Shown here: positions 16,343-24,384 of the stretch, one piece after another
How positions within the stretch are numbered: the stretch's first letter is position 1
How the letters are laid out: each line of letters opens with the position of its first letter
Assembly: GCA_038852315.1 (NCBI GenBank)
Contig: JAWCKF010000018.1
Coordinates: 1 to 34,180, forward strand
Source: COMBO-56-21 sp038852315
GTDB taxonomy: Archaea; Thermoplasmatota; Thermoplasmata; UBA10834
Reading direction: 5' to 3'
Length of the DNA stretch: 34,180 bases
Position numbers and translations under genes: made by a program
The notes under the pieces: model-generated
Told to the model about the DNA's origin: nothing
The model's database searches: none
What the model saw: the letters and a program-made list of their open reading frames with translations, nothing else

Positions 16343-16957
16343 ATGAGGCGACCGAACTACAGGCTGTCGAAGCGCGTCGTGGATTCGGTCTGGCACCTCT
16401 TCACGAGAGTGAAGTACCCGAAGCTCGCGGCGCTCGGCCTCTCAGTCATCGTCGCATACCTCCTCTTCAGAGAGGAGTCCGTGAGCTCGTTCTTCCGCTC
16501 CCTCGGGAACCTCGGGTACCTCTCGGCGTTTGCGGGCGGGATGCTGTTCGCCGTCGGCTTCGGCGCGGCGTTCGGAGTGGCAATACTGCTCACCATCGCG
16601 GACGAGGTCAACATCTATGCTGCTGCTGCGCTGGGTGGCCTCGGGGCGCTGCTCACGGACTACGTCATATTCAAGTTCATAAGGCTGACCTTCGACGACG
16701 AGATTGTGAAGCTTAGGAACTCGAAGGGGTTCTCGCTAGTGAGGAGGACGCTCCTGGAGAGGATGCCTCACAAGATCAGGTACTACTTCGCCCTGAGCCT
16801 GGCTGGCATCGTGATAAGCTCGCCGCTCCCGGACGAGATAGGCGTGGCCATCCTGGCAAGCATGACCACCGTGAGGGAGAGACTCTTCACGATCATCTCT
16901 TTCACCCTGAACACTCTCGGCATCCTCGCCCTCCTCGGCGCTGGCTCGATTTGGTGA
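16343..16957 (+). CDS. Small integral membrane protein of unknown function
   Basis: This 204-residue protein has a basic N terminus, then hydrophobic stretches at about 28-43, 58-84 and 88-107, a charged middle loop (FIRLTFDDEIVKLRNSKGFSLVRR), and further hydrophobic stretches near 145-160 and 183-200. SSPLPDEIGVAIL is a short Pro/acidic motif inside the second membrane half, a little like SNARE-associated/DedA proteins, but the resemblance is weak. Start ATG 16343 follows GGAG by about ten bases; the nearby ATG 16333 is in another frame. It stands alone and faces the zinc alcohol dehydrogenase gene. No function is proposed. Confidence 0.75.
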   Translation: MRRPNYRLSKRVVDSVWHLFTRVKYPKLAALGLSVIVAYLLFREESVSSFFRSLGNLGYLSAFAGGMLFAVGFGAAFGVAILLTIADEVNIYAAAALGGLGALLTDYVIFKFIRLTFDDEIVKLRNSKGFSLVRRTLLERMPHKIRYYFALSLAGIVISSPLPDEIGVAILASMTTVRERLFTIISFTLNTLGILALLGAGSIW

Positions 16958-16973
16958 TTTCGCCGGTGCGAGC

Positions 16974-16999
16974 TCCGTCGGTCCTGCCACGGCGACGGA
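16974..16999. terminator. Possible hairpin between convergent genes
   Basis: TCCGTCG (16974-16980) and CGACGGA (16993-16999) form a 7-bp inverted repeat with a 12-base loop in the 47-base gap between convergent genes. Weak support for a 3'-end structure. Confidence 0.3.
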
Positions 17000-17004
17000 A
17001 CGGG

Positions 17005-18030
17005 TCATCTCTGCGGCTCGATTATGACCTTGATCGACTCTCCCGCGGCGGCGACGAGCTCGAAGCCCTTAGCAGCGTCCGCCAGGCCGAACCTGTGCGT
17101 GACCATGTCTGTCACCTTCACCTGTCCGGTCCGGAGCAGTTCGATGGCTTCTTTGAGATCTCGCGGGCTGCCCGCATAAGTGCTGGTGATGGTCACCTCG
17201 TCCTTCCAAAGGTCGCCGAAGGGGACGGGCACCTCGGTACCAGGCATCGGTGGCGCGAACAGCAACACGCTGCCGCCACGATCCACACACCTGAATGACT
17301 GCTTGACAGCCTCCAGGGCACCGGTGCAGACGACGACATGGTCCGCGCCGAGGCCGTCGTTCGCCTTCCTCACCATCGACGGCACATCGTCCCTGGCGTC
17401 GATCACGGCATCCGCACCGAACCGCTTCGCAGCATCCAGTCTGTACCTGTTTATGTCCGTCGCGATTATGCGCCTCGCACCGTAGGCTTTGGCAAGCTTC
17501 ACGTTCAGCAGGCCTGCGATGCCGCTACCCAGCACGAGCACCGTCCGCCCGGGCTCGAACCTCATCGCCCTGAAACCCCGCACGACGCATGCGAGCGGCT
17601 CGATGAATGTGCCATCTTCGTATGTTAGCTCCCTCGGGAGGACGTAGACGCCGTGCTTCAGGTTTATCTCAGGAACGCGCACGTACTCGGAGAAGCCGCC
17701 CGGATAGAAGTTCGTGCTCTTCAGAGTGTCGCAAGCGGCCTCGTGCCCGCTGAGGCAGTACTTGCAGCTCATGCACGGGACGTGGTGCGAGACGAACACT
17801 CGCTGGCCCACCTTGAAATCCTTGACGCCCTCCCCGACCTCGACGATGTCACCGGCGATCTCGTGCCCGAGGACGAGCGGTGCCTTCTTGATCCTGTACC
17901 ACTCCATGACGTCGCTGCCGCATATCCCGCTCGCGATGACCTTGACGAGCATCTCCCCCGGGCCGATGCTCGGCTTGGGCATCTCCTCCAGCCGGACGTC
18001 CCTGTTGTTGTAGTACATGGCGACGCGCAT
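17005..18030 (-). CDS. Zinc-dependent medium-chain alcohol/polyol dehydrogenase
   Basis: This 341-residue enzyme belongs to the medium-chain dehydrogenase family (threonine/sorbitol dehydrogenase-like). Catalytic zinc ligands are visible at Cys37, His56-Glu57 (GHE) and Glu144 (EPLAC). Structural zinc cysteines are at 86, 89, 92 and 100. The Rossmann motif GSGIAG lies at 168-173, and the following ATDIN with its aspartate suggests NAD(H) rather than NADP(H). All key residues are present, so it should be active on a sugar alcohol, hydroxy acid or similar alcohol; the substrate is not readable. ATG 18030 follows AAAGGAGAG. It lies 31 bases after the LsrF-like gene on the same strand, which suggests both act on one short phosphorylated or keto-sugar pathway. 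Confidence 0.88.
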   Translation of the reverse strand: MRVAMYYNNRDVRLEEMPKPSIGPGEMLVKVIASGICGSDVMEWYRIKKAPLVLGHEIAGDIVEVGEGVKDFKVGQRVFVSHHVPCMSCKYCLSGHEAACDTLKSTNFYPGGFSEYVRVPEINLKHGVYVLPRELTYEDGTFIEPLACVVRGFRAMRFEPGRTVLVLGSGIAGLLNVKLAKAYGARRIIATDINRYRLDAAKRFGADAVIDARDDVPSMVRKANDGLGADHVVVCTGALEAVKQSFRCVDRGGSVLLFAPPMPGTEVPVPFGDLWKDEVTITSTYAGSPRDLKEAIELLRTGQVKVTDMVTHRFGLADAAKGFELVAAAGESIKVIIEPQR

Positions 18031-18061
18031 GGGACAGGCTCTCCTTTTCCCGTTCCAGCGG

Positions 18062-18853
18062 CTACTTCTCCTTCGAGAGCTTCTTGAACAGGTCGTATGC
18101 CTCTTTGGCCGTCGCGTCCTCGTGGACTATCTTCCTCACGGCCTTGATCATCGGTATCGGATGGTCCGACTGCCAGATGTTCCTGCCCATATCGACGCCC
18201 GCAGCGCCCGCCTTTATCGAGTTATAGGTTAGCTCCAGCGCTTCCTTCTCGGGCAGCTTGGGCCCGCCCGCGACCACTATCGGCACCGGGCAACCCTCGA
18301 CGACCTTCTCGAACCCGTCGCAGTAGTATGTCTTCACGATGTGCGCACCAATCTCCGCGGCTATCCTCGAGGCGAGCGAGAGATAGCGCGCGTCCCTCTT
18401 CCCGAGCTCCTTGCCGACAGCCGTCACTGCCAGGACCGGCATGCCGTGCCTGTGCCCCTGGTCCACGAGCTCGGCCAGAGCGAGGAGGGTCTGCCGCTCA
18501 TGCTTGCTCCCGACGAAGATCGAGAGGGCGACGCCAGAGGCGTTCAGCCTGAGTGCGTCCTCGACGCTCGTGATTATGCCCTCGTTCGAGAGGTCCTCGC
18601 CCACGATGCTCGTCCCGCCCGAGACTCTGAGCACGATCGAGTTGCATATGGTCGGGTCGATCGATGATCTCAACACGCCCCTCGTGAGCATGATGGAGTC
18701 CGCATACGGCGCCAGAGGCATTATCGTCTTGCGAGGCACTTCGAGCCTGCTCGTCGGCCCTAGGAAATAGCCGTGGTCGACCGCGAGCATGACAGAGCGA
18801 CCAGTGTCAGGCACGATTATGCGGGACAATCGGTTCCTCAAACCCCAGTCCAT
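18062..18853 (-). CDS. Class I aldolase family protein, LsrF-like (3-hydroxy-2,4-pentadione-5-phosphate thiolase type)
   Basis: This 263-residue TIM-barrel protein closely resembles bacterial LsrF over its whole length. It opens with DWGLRNRLSRI, has VMLAVDHGYFLGPTSRLE and LTRGVLRSSIDP, and carries KTYYCDGFEKVVEGCPVPIV and GVDMGRNIWQSDHP. Lys174 in IVKTYY corresponds to the Schiff-base lysine of LsrF. It lacks about 28 N-terminal residues of the E. coli protein. LsrF breaks down phosphorylated autoinducer-2, but no lsr kinase, isomerase or transporter is here. Related archaeal enzymes make 2-amino-3,7-dideoxyheptulosonate for aromatic synthesis or act as fructose-bisphosphate aldolase, so the true reaction is open. 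ATG 18853 follows GGTGAG. It heads an operon with the zinc alcohol dehydrogenase. Confidence 0.82.
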   Translation of the reverse strand: MDWGLRNRLSRIIVPDTGRSVMLAVDHGYFLGPTSRLEVPRKTIMPLAPYADSIMLTRGVLRSSIDPTICNSIVLRVSGGTSIVGEDLSNEGIITSVEDALRLNASGVALSIFVGSKHERQTLLALAELVDQGHRHGMPVLAVTAVGKELGKRDARYLSLASRIAAEIGAHIVKTYYCDGFEKVVEGCPVPIVVAGGPKLPEKEALELTYNSIKAGAAGVDMGRNIWQSDHPIPMIKAVRKIVHEDATAKEAYDLFKKLSKEK

Positions 18854-18910
18854 CTATCTCACCACTCAGATGACCGCTACAAGCAGCTGGTCATGTCGAA
18901 GACAATGAAC

Positions 18911-18921
18911 AGTATTTATAT
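18911..18921. promoter_or_regulatory. Shared, nearly symmetrical TATA box between divergent genes
   Basis: AGTATTTATAT reads as TATTTATA on the plus strand and TATAAATA on the minus strand. It would place a plus start near 18943, 25 bases before ATG 18968, and a minus start near 18890, 37 bases before ATG 18853. One box could therefore serve both genes. Confidence 0.55.
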
Positions 18922-18967
18922 GTTCTCGGCGCTTCGTCTCCTTCTGCCGGTGGGGTTCGGAGGGAGT

Positions 18968-19621
18968 ATGGCAACGAGTTCTCGCTGCTGGAGGAGTTGC
19001 GCTTTGCTGGTCGGTGGCATTCTTACAGCGCTGATAACCGTGCTCTCGGTGGCACCCGGCGTGCGCGCAAACATTTCGCCTCCAATCTCGTTCGTTGGCT
19101 GGCGGGAAGGGATCATCGGGACATTTCTGACGAACTTGCCAGTGAATCTCTTCTGGCTTTCCCTCATCTTGTACCTGATGGGGCTGCTCGTTCGAGATCG
19201 CATGTTCGCCATCTCCGGCTCAAGGTGGGCGTTCCTTGCGATTGTTCTAGTCTCGACGGCGATCATAACAGTGGTTGGGACGGCTATCGATGTCTCGCTC
19301 CTCTACGAGCGCCACGAAGGCGATGTGTTCACCTTGAACCCCCACCCCGTGAGATGGGGACTTGCCGCGTACCTGGTGTTCGCATCCATTTATGCGACGA
19401 CACTCCTGGTGCTGAAGATGAGCGAGCTCCTCAGCTTGGTCCCCGCCGCGGTCATGATGGAAGTGAACGTGGCCTGGTGGAGCATCTTCGGAGGCAACTT
19501 GTCGTCGATGGTTGGGCCGTTTGTGCTGGCAATCGTCTGCCTGGTGCTCGCGCCTTTCCCGTTGTCGGGGCTCGTGAGATGGCATGACCGGATGACGCAT
19601 GCCTGCGCCGCGTCTTCCTAG
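18968..19621 (+). CDS. Small membrane protein with signal-like first segment, unknown function
   Basis: This 217-residue protein begins with a signal-anchor-like segment (SCALLVGGILTALITVLSV, ending VRANI), then a short outside stretch SPPISFVGWREG and four further hydrophobic segments around residues 52-72, 84-108, 127-147 and 165-200. ATG 18968 is chosen because it follows GGAGGGAG and lies 25 bases from the predicted transcript start; the frame extends upstream to 18773 but that part overlaps the promoter and the LsrF-like gene. No family is recognised. It is divergent from lsrF and convergent with aspartase, ending four bases from it. Confidence 0.68.
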   Translation: MATSSRCWRSCALLVGGILTALITVLSVAPGVRANISPPISFVGWREGIIGTFLTNLPVNLFWLSLILYLMGLLVRDRMFAISGSRWAFLAIVLVSTAIITVVGTAIDVSLLYERHEGDVFTLNPHPVRWGLAAYLVFASIYATTLLVLKMSELLSLVPAAVMMEVNVAWWSIFGGNLSSMVGPFVLAIVCLVLAPFPLSGLVRWHDRMTHACAASS

Positions 19622-19625
19622 ACCA

Positions 19626-21026
19626 TCAGCTCCTATCCTGCTTCCTCTTGCCTATGAGTATCTCGATGTCGAAGACGCGCTCCGCCTCCGCCTTCGTCAT
19701 GATTCCCTTCTCGACGACCAGATCCTTCACGGACATGTTCCGTGCGAGGGCCTCCTTTGCGATCTCAGCCGACTTTGTGTAACCTATGTAGGGTTCGAGG
19801 AAGGTCGCGATGGACGGGTTCTTCTCGAGGTACGACCTGCATCGCTCCTCATCGGCCTCTATCCCTGCCACGCACTTCTCTATGAAGACAGGTATGAAGT
19901 TGTTGAGCAGGACCATTGACTCGAGTATGTTGTGGATTATGCCGGGGTTCATGACGTTGAGTTCCATCTGGCCCGCCTGCACGCCCATGGAGACCGCATG
20001 GTCGTTGCCCAGTATCTGGAAGCAGATCATGTTCATGCACTCGGGCATCACAGGGTTGACCTTGGCGGGCATGATGGAGGACCCGGGCTGGGTCGCGGGC
20101 AGCCTTATCTCCGCCCAGCCCGTCGTCGGACCCGAGTTCATCAGCCTGAGGTCGTTGCATATCCTTATCAGCTCGAGCGCGAGGTCCCGGAGCCCTCCGG
20201 AGACGCTCGCGAAGTCGAGCCTGCTCTGGAGCGCCTCGCGGGGGTCCTCGGCCTCGATGAGGTTCAGGCCTGTTATGGCCCTCAGATGCTTCACTACCGC
20301 CCTCTGGTAGTCCGGGTGCGTGTTCGCCCCTGTGCCGACGGCGGTGGCGCCGAGCGGGACCTCCTCGAGGAGCTTCAGCTTCCCCTTGAGCTGGTCCCTC
20401 GCCTTCTTGATGGCTACAGAGTATGCCGTGAACTCCTGGCCGAGCGTTACAGGGAGTGCGTCCATGAGGTGAGTCCTGCCCGACTTGATCACGCGGTCGA
20501 ACTCCATGCCCTTTTTGGCGAACGCCTTCCTTAGCTTCTCGAGGTTGTCGAGCAGCTCCTGAGCGATCGTGAGTATGCAAAGGCGCATCGCGGTTGGGTA
20601 CGTGTCGTTCGTCGACTGCGCCATGTTGACGTGGTCGTTGGGATGGATGAATGAGTAGTCACCTTTCTTGCGCCCGAGCAGTTCGAGCGCGCGGTTCGCG
20701 ATGACCTCGTTGAAGTTCATGTTGAACGATGTCCCGGCACCTGCCTGGAAGTCGTCCACGACGAACTGGTCGTGCAGCCTGCCCGCGATGATCTCGTCAC
20801 ACGCGGAGACGATCGCGTCCGCCTTTTGCGGCTCCAGCCAGCCCACATCCATGTTCGCGAGGGCCGCAGCCTTCTTGACCATGGCGTACGCGACTATGAA
20901 CTCGGGCCTCGCCCGTATGCCGCTCACGGGAAAGTTCTCGGTCGCCCTCAGAGTCTGGATGCCGTAGTAGGCGTCTGCGGGAACTTCCCGCTCGCCCAGC
21001 GAATCGCTCTCCTTCCTGGTCCGCAT
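19626..21026 (-). CDS. aspA: Aspartate ammonia-lyase (aspartase)
   Basis: This 466-residue member of the aspartase/fumarase superfamily has the signature GSSIMPAKVNPV that carries the catalytic loop. AGAGTSFNMNFNEVIANRALE and HPNDHVNMAQSTNDTYPTAMR lean to aspartase (GAGTSxNMNxNEVIAN) rather than class II fumarase (GSGTQxNMN). It would reversibly split L-aspartate into fumarate and ammonia in the cytoplasm, linking the nitrogen genes here to the citric acid cycle. ATG 21026 follows GAGGTGG with a seven-base gap; the frame is open to 21185 but that part crosses the promoter. Fumarase activity cannot be excluded by sequence alone. Confidence 0.87.
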   Translation of the reverse strand: MRTRKESDSLGEREVPADAYYGIQTLRATENFPVSGIRARPEFIVAYAMVKKAAALANMDVGWLEPQKADAIVSACDEIIAGRLHDQFVVDDFQAGAGTSFNMNFNEVIANRALELLGRKKGDYSFIHPNDHVNMAQSTNDTYPTAMRLCILTIAQELLDNLEKLRKAFAKKGMEFDRVIKSGRTHLMDALPVTLGQEFTAYSVAIKKARDQLKGKLKLLEEVPLGATAVGTGANTHPDYQRAVVKHLRAITGLNLIEAEDPREALQSRLDFASVSGGLRDLALELIRICNDLRLMNSGPTTGWAEIRLPATQPGSSIMPAKVNPVMPECMNMICFQILGNDHAVSMGVQAGQMELNVMNPGIIHNILESMVLLNNFIPVFIEKCVAGIEADEERCRSYLEKNPSIATFLEPYIGYTKSAEIAKEALARNMSVKDLVVEKGIMTKAEAERVFDIEILIGKRKQDRS

Positions 21027-21115
21027 GCCGCGGCCACCTCGATGGGGCAGTGCCATTCGGGGCCCGGCTATTTCTTTGTTCCCGAACGACACCCTGGCTG
21101 TGGCACGGACGTCGT

Positions 21116-21125
21116 AACTTATAAC
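21116..21125. promoter_or_regulatory. TATA-like box between aspA and the OsmC-like gene
   Basis: ACTTATAACC on the plus strand and GGTTATAAGT on the minus strand. It predicts a plus start near 21148, some 15 bases before TTG 21162, and a minus start near 21093, about 67 bases before aspA. Confidence 0.42.
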
Positions 21126-21161
21126 CCCGGAGGGCATTATGAGCTGGCCGGTGAAGAGAGC

Positions 21162-21590
21162 TTGAACGAGAGGATACACGCACACCTGACTCGCATCGAG
21201 GGGTACAAGTACCGCGTCACTTTCGACGAGCTGCCCGGGGCCGAGGTTGTCATGGACGAGCCGCCGCCACTAGGCAAGGGAGAGGGGCCGACGGCGGCGA
21301 TGATGCTCTCCTCGGCGATCGGGCACTGCCTCACCGCGAGCCTGATGTTCTGCCTCGACAAGTCGAGGGCGAATGCCGAGGACATCAGGACCGACGTGGA
21401 CGTGGCCCTCGTGAGGAACGAGAGGGGCAGGTGGAGGATTGGCGAAATAAAGGTCAAGATGAAGCCGAAAGTTGGTCAATCTGACCGTGAAAAGCTTGCG
21501 AGATGCAGAGAGCTCTTCGAGGACTTCTGCATAGTCACTGCGAGCGTCAGGGAGGGCGTGGACGTCGAGGTGGATGTCGATATCGGTTGA
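21162..21590 (+). CDS. OsmC/Ohr-family protein
   Basis: This 142-residue protein has the OsmC fold: an N-terminal beta half (VTFDELPGAEVVMDEPPPLGKGEGPTA), a central helix SSAIGHCLTASLMFCLDK with Cys56, and a second cysteine, Cys123, in DFCIVTASV. The Cys pair is the peroxide-reducing centre of OsmC/Ohr enzymes. There is no in-frame ATG near the start. TTG 21162 is chosen because GGTGA lies seven bases before it and it sits just after the predicted transcript start; the frame runs open upstream inside the aspA promoter. It heads a likely operon with PDO (27-base gap) and the unknown gene after it, pointing to thiol or peroxide defence. Confidence 0.8.
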   Translation: MNERIHAHLTRIEGYKYRVTFDELPGAEVVMDEPPPLGKGEGPTAAMMLSSAIGHCLTASLMFCLDKSRANAEDIRTDVDVALVRNERGRWRIGEIKVKMKPKVGQSDREKLARCRELFEDFCIVTASVREGVDVEVDVDIG

Positions 21591-21617
21591 ACGAGATGCC
21601 ATGGAGGTGAGTATGTC

Positions 21618-22286
21618 TTGCCGCTGATAGGAGACAAGGAGAGGGAGACGCTATCGAGGGAGTTCGGGCAGAAGCTCGTGAACGACGTCAGGCTGGTGGT
21701 CTTCACGCAGGAGGTCCCCTGCATGTTCTGCAAGGAGACAGTGAGCGTCGCCGAGGAGCTGGCCGGGATATCCCAGAAGATCAGGCTCGAAGTCTACGAC
21801 TTCGTGAAAGACCAGGTGAGGGCGAAGGAGTTCAGGATTGACAAGATACCCGCGATGGCGATCATAGGGGCCAAAGACTACGGCATACGCTTCTACGGCA
21901 TACCCTCCGGCTACGAGTTCTCAGCCCTGGTGGGGGCGATAATCGACGTCTCGAGGGGCGAGAGCGGCCTCAGCCCGAAGTCGAAGGAGCTGCTGAGGGG
22001 CGTGGACAAGGCCGTGCACATCCAGACCTTCGTGTTGCCCACCTGCCCCTACTGTCCCTCCGCCGTCAGGCTGGCGCACAGACTGGCTATCGAGAGCGAC
22101 ATGGTCTGGTCGGAGGCGATCGAGAGCAACGAGTTCGTGCCCCTGGCGCAGAAGTACGCCGTCATGAGCGTGCCCAAGATGGTCATAAACGAGAAGTTCG
22201 AGATCGTCGGAGCGGTCTCGGAGCAACTTCTCGTTCAGCATGTCCTGCACGCGATAGCACACCAGGAGCCGCTCCAGCCGAGGTGA
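21618..22286 (+). CDS. pdo: Glutaredoxin-like protein disulfide oxidoreductase (PDO)
   Basis: This 222-residue protein consists of two thioredoxin-fold units, each with a CXXC centre: CMFC at 35-38 and CPYC at 143-146. The second unit has the following cis-proline stretch SVPKMVI. Two-unit PDO proteins are typical of archaea and some thermophiles and handle cytoplasmic disulfides, often with a thioredoxin reductase. The start is TTG 21618, preceded by a complete GGAGGTGA with a seven-base gap. The nearby ATG 21613 reads into a stop after four codons, so TTG is the only sensible start. It sits between the OsmC-like and unknown genes and probably provides reducing power to the former. Confidence 0.88.
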   Translation: MPLIGDKERETLSREFGQKLVNDVRLVVFTQEVPCMFCKETVSVAEELAGISQKIRLEVYDFVKDQVRAKEFRIDKIPAMAIIGAKDYGIRFYGIPSGYEFSALVGAIIDVSRGESGLSPKSKELLRGVDKAVHIQTFVLPTCPYCPSAVRLAHRLAIESDMVWSEAIESNEFVPLAQKYAVMSVPKMVINEKFEIVGAVSEQLLVQHVLHAIAHQEPLQPR

Positions 22287-22321
22287 ACGGCGAACTGCGG
22301 ACATGAGGGACGGCGGTCGCG

Positions 22322-22885
22322 ATGGTGAAGAGGCAACCTTCGGATGAGAGGTTGGAGGAGGTGCTCGGCATCCTCTCGGGCCTGAGGGGCGTGAAGCACG
22401 CGTTCTACCTCACGCCGGAGATCCGCAAGGAGCTCGCCAAGATAGAGAGCCACTACCCATCCATCGGGCCCCTCACCATCAGGAACGAGGGTGTGATGGA
22501 GTGTCTGAGGAGGGAGCACGTCGCCTGCGTGCTGAAGGACAGGCACTTCCGGCCGCCGCCGGCCCCCACGGTCGTTCTCATCGACGACTCGGGCGAGGTC
22601 ATCGGGCGGGAGCTGTTGCCGGGGGAGGAGCCACCGTCGCCCCAGGATGGTCGGACGATAATGCTCGGGAAGAGCTTCGTCATATTCTTCAAGAAGGGCT
22701 CTGGGAGGGGTGCCAGGTTCGTGCTCCCTCCAGTGGCGTTCCACGAGCTCGAGGCCGTACCGGGCATAAGACGCGTGTGCTCGTCCAGCCCCTCGACCGT
22801 GGGGGACATGCACATCAGGCGCGCCCAGGGGCTGCCCGACGACCCGAAGCTCGCCTCGATATTGGTCGGGTTCGACCTCGCCTGA
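22322..22885 (+). CDS. Unknown protein in the OsmC-PDO operon
   Basis: This 187-residue soluble protein is not recognised. It starts with a helical region (ERLEEVLGILSGLRGVKHAFYLTPEIRK), then an alternating hydrophobic pattern with APTVVLIDDSGEVIGRELLPGEEPP, FVIFFKKGSGRGARFVLPP and a final part with RVCSSSPSTVGDMHIRR. Cysteines are few and no metal or CXXC motif is present. It begins 35 bases after PDO on the same strand and so probably shares its transcript. The start ATG 22322 follows a weak GGCGGT. The gene's GC-rich third positions support real coding. A redox-linked role would be only guilt by association. Confidence 0.7.
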   Translation: MVKRQPSDERLEEVLGILSGLRGVKHAFYLTPEIRKELAKIESHYPSIGPLTIRNEGVMECLRREHVACVLKDRHFRPPPAPTVVLIDDSGEVIGRELLPGEEPPSPQDGRTIMLGKSFVIFFKKGSGRGARFVLPPVAFHELEAVPGIRRVCSSSPSTVGDMHIRRAQGLPDDPKLASILVGFDLA

Positions 22886-23045
22886 TGCGGGACAGCGCCA
22901 CTTGTGCGCCGACACTCTTTTTCGAACCGCAGGTACGAATCGGGCATCGCTTCCGAACCGCTGCCTGTTCCTTCGAATGGCCTATTAAAAACCCCCTCCA
23001 ACTGCGGCCTTGCTTTCGGTCGGCGGCGTAGGTTGAACGACAATC

Positions 23046-23052
23046 TTTAAAT
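23046..23052 (+). promoter_or_regulatory. TATA box of the glutamate dehydrogenase gene
   Basis: TTTAAAT in an otherwise GC-rich region predicts transcription from about 23074, 35-55 bases before the candidate start codons at 23110 and 23131. A second AT-rich patch, CTATTAAAAA, lies near 22982-22991. Confidence 0.55.
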
Positions 23053-23109
23053 CGAGTCTTGTCATGCTGAGGGAACGCCATTACCGGTGGAACACGCTAC
23101 CGCCTGGGA

Positions 23110-24384
23110 ATGGAGGCCAATGGTGTTAGAATGGCAGGCAAAGTGAATCCGTATGAAGAGATGAAGAAGATGGTCGACAAGGCCGGCAAGACGCTCAATC
23201 TCGAGCCCGGCCTGATCGAGGTCCTGAAGAGCCCGAAGAGGGAGCTGACCGTGAACTTCCCAGTCAAGATGGACGATGGCTCCGTCAAGGTGTTCACGGG
23301 CTACCGTGTGCAGCACAACGAGGCGCGTGGCCCGTTCAAGGGCGGCATCAGGTACCACCCGCAGGTGGACATCGACGAGGTCAGGGCGCTCGCCTCATGG
23401 ATGACCTGGAAGACCGCTGTCGTCGACATCCCGTACGGCGGCGCGAAGGGCGGCATTGTGTGCGACCCGAAGAAGATGTCCGTCGGCGAGATCGAGAGGA
23501 TGACGCGCAGGTACGCGTCGGAGATATCCATCATCATAGGCCCGGAGAAGGACATCCCCGCGCCCGACGTCAACACCGGCGGCAGGGAGATGGCCTGGAT
23601 AATGGACACTTTCAGCATGCACAAGGGCTACGCCGTCCCCGGCGTGATCACCGGCAAGCCCAGGGAGATCGGCGGGTCGCTCGGGAGGCCCGAGGCGACA
23701 TCCAGGGGCCTCGTGTTCTGCGTCAGGGAGGCCGCCAAGAAGATCGGCCTGAACCTCAAGGGCGCGACCGTGGCGATCCAGGGCTACGGCAACGTCGGAG
23801 CGTTCGCCCACAAGCTGATCGAGCGCGACTTCGGGGCCAAGGTCATAGCCGTGTCCGACTCCAAGGGCGGCATAGTCAGCGAGAAGGGCCTCAAGTACGA
23901 GGAGGTCTGGGCGCACAAGGTCAAGACCGGCAGCGTCATGGGCTTCCCCGGCACCAAGCCGATAACCAACGAGGCGCTCCTCGAGCTCAAGGTCGACGTG
24001 CTGCTCCCGTGCGCCCTCGAGAACGTCATCACGAAGGAGAACGCTGGCAGGATCAAGGCCAAGATCTCCGGCGAGGGTGCGAACGGCCCGACGACCTTCG
24101 AGGCCGACGCCATCATGTGGAAGAACGGCGTGCTCGTGCTGCCCGACATACTGGCGAACGCTGGCGGCGTGACCGTGAGCTACTTCGAGTGGGTCCAGAA
24201 CAACTACAACTACTACTGGACCGAGGAAGAGGTCAACAAGCGCCTCGACCAGAAGATCACGGCTGCGTTCCACGAGGTCTGGGACATGCACGAGAAGCAC
24301 AAGTGCAACATGAGGGACGCGGCGTACCTCCTGGCAGTCAAGAGGGTCGCGGACGCGACCAAGCTCAGGGGCTTCTACCCGTAG
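23110..24384 (+). CDS. gdhA: Glutamate dehydrogenase (Glu/Leu/Phe/Val dehydrogenase family)
   Basis: This 424-residue enzyme interconverts glutamate with 2-oxoglutarate plus ammonia. The family sites are clear: GPFKGGIRYHP (Lys77), MTWKTAVVDIPYGGAKGG (Lys101 and catalytic Lys113), the substrate-side APDVNTG, and the Rossmann motif IQGYGNVG followed by VSDSKG; Asp and Ser after the second strand do not settle NAD versus NADP. Length is that of the archaeal hexameric form. ATG 23131 (MAGKVNPYEE) is also possible, behind GGTG, and would drop seven residues. It is a single-gene unit with its own TATA box. It supplies the ammonia-assimilation or glutamate-catabolism route that parallels the glutamate synthase block. 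Confidence 0.93.
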   Translation: MEANGVRMAGKVNPYEEMKKMVDKAGKTLNLEPGLIEVLKSPKRELTVNFPVKMDDGSVKVFTGYRVQHNEARGPFKGGIRYHPQVDIDEVRALASWMTWKTAVVDIPYGGAKGGIVCDPKKMSVGEIERMTRRYASEISIIIGPEKDIPAPDVNTGGREMAWIMDTFSMHKGYAVPGVITGKPREIGGSLGRPEATSRGLVFCVREAAKKIGLNLKGATVAIQGYGNVGAFAHKLIERDFGAKVIAVSDSKGGIVSEKGLKYEEVWAHKVKTGSVMGFPGTKPITNEALLELKVDVLLPCALENVITKENAGRIKAKISGEGANGPTTFEADAIMWKNGVLVLPDILANAGGVTVSYFEWVQNNYNYYWTEEEVNKRLDQKITAAFHEVWDMHEKHKCNMRDAAYLLAVKRVADATKLRGFYP

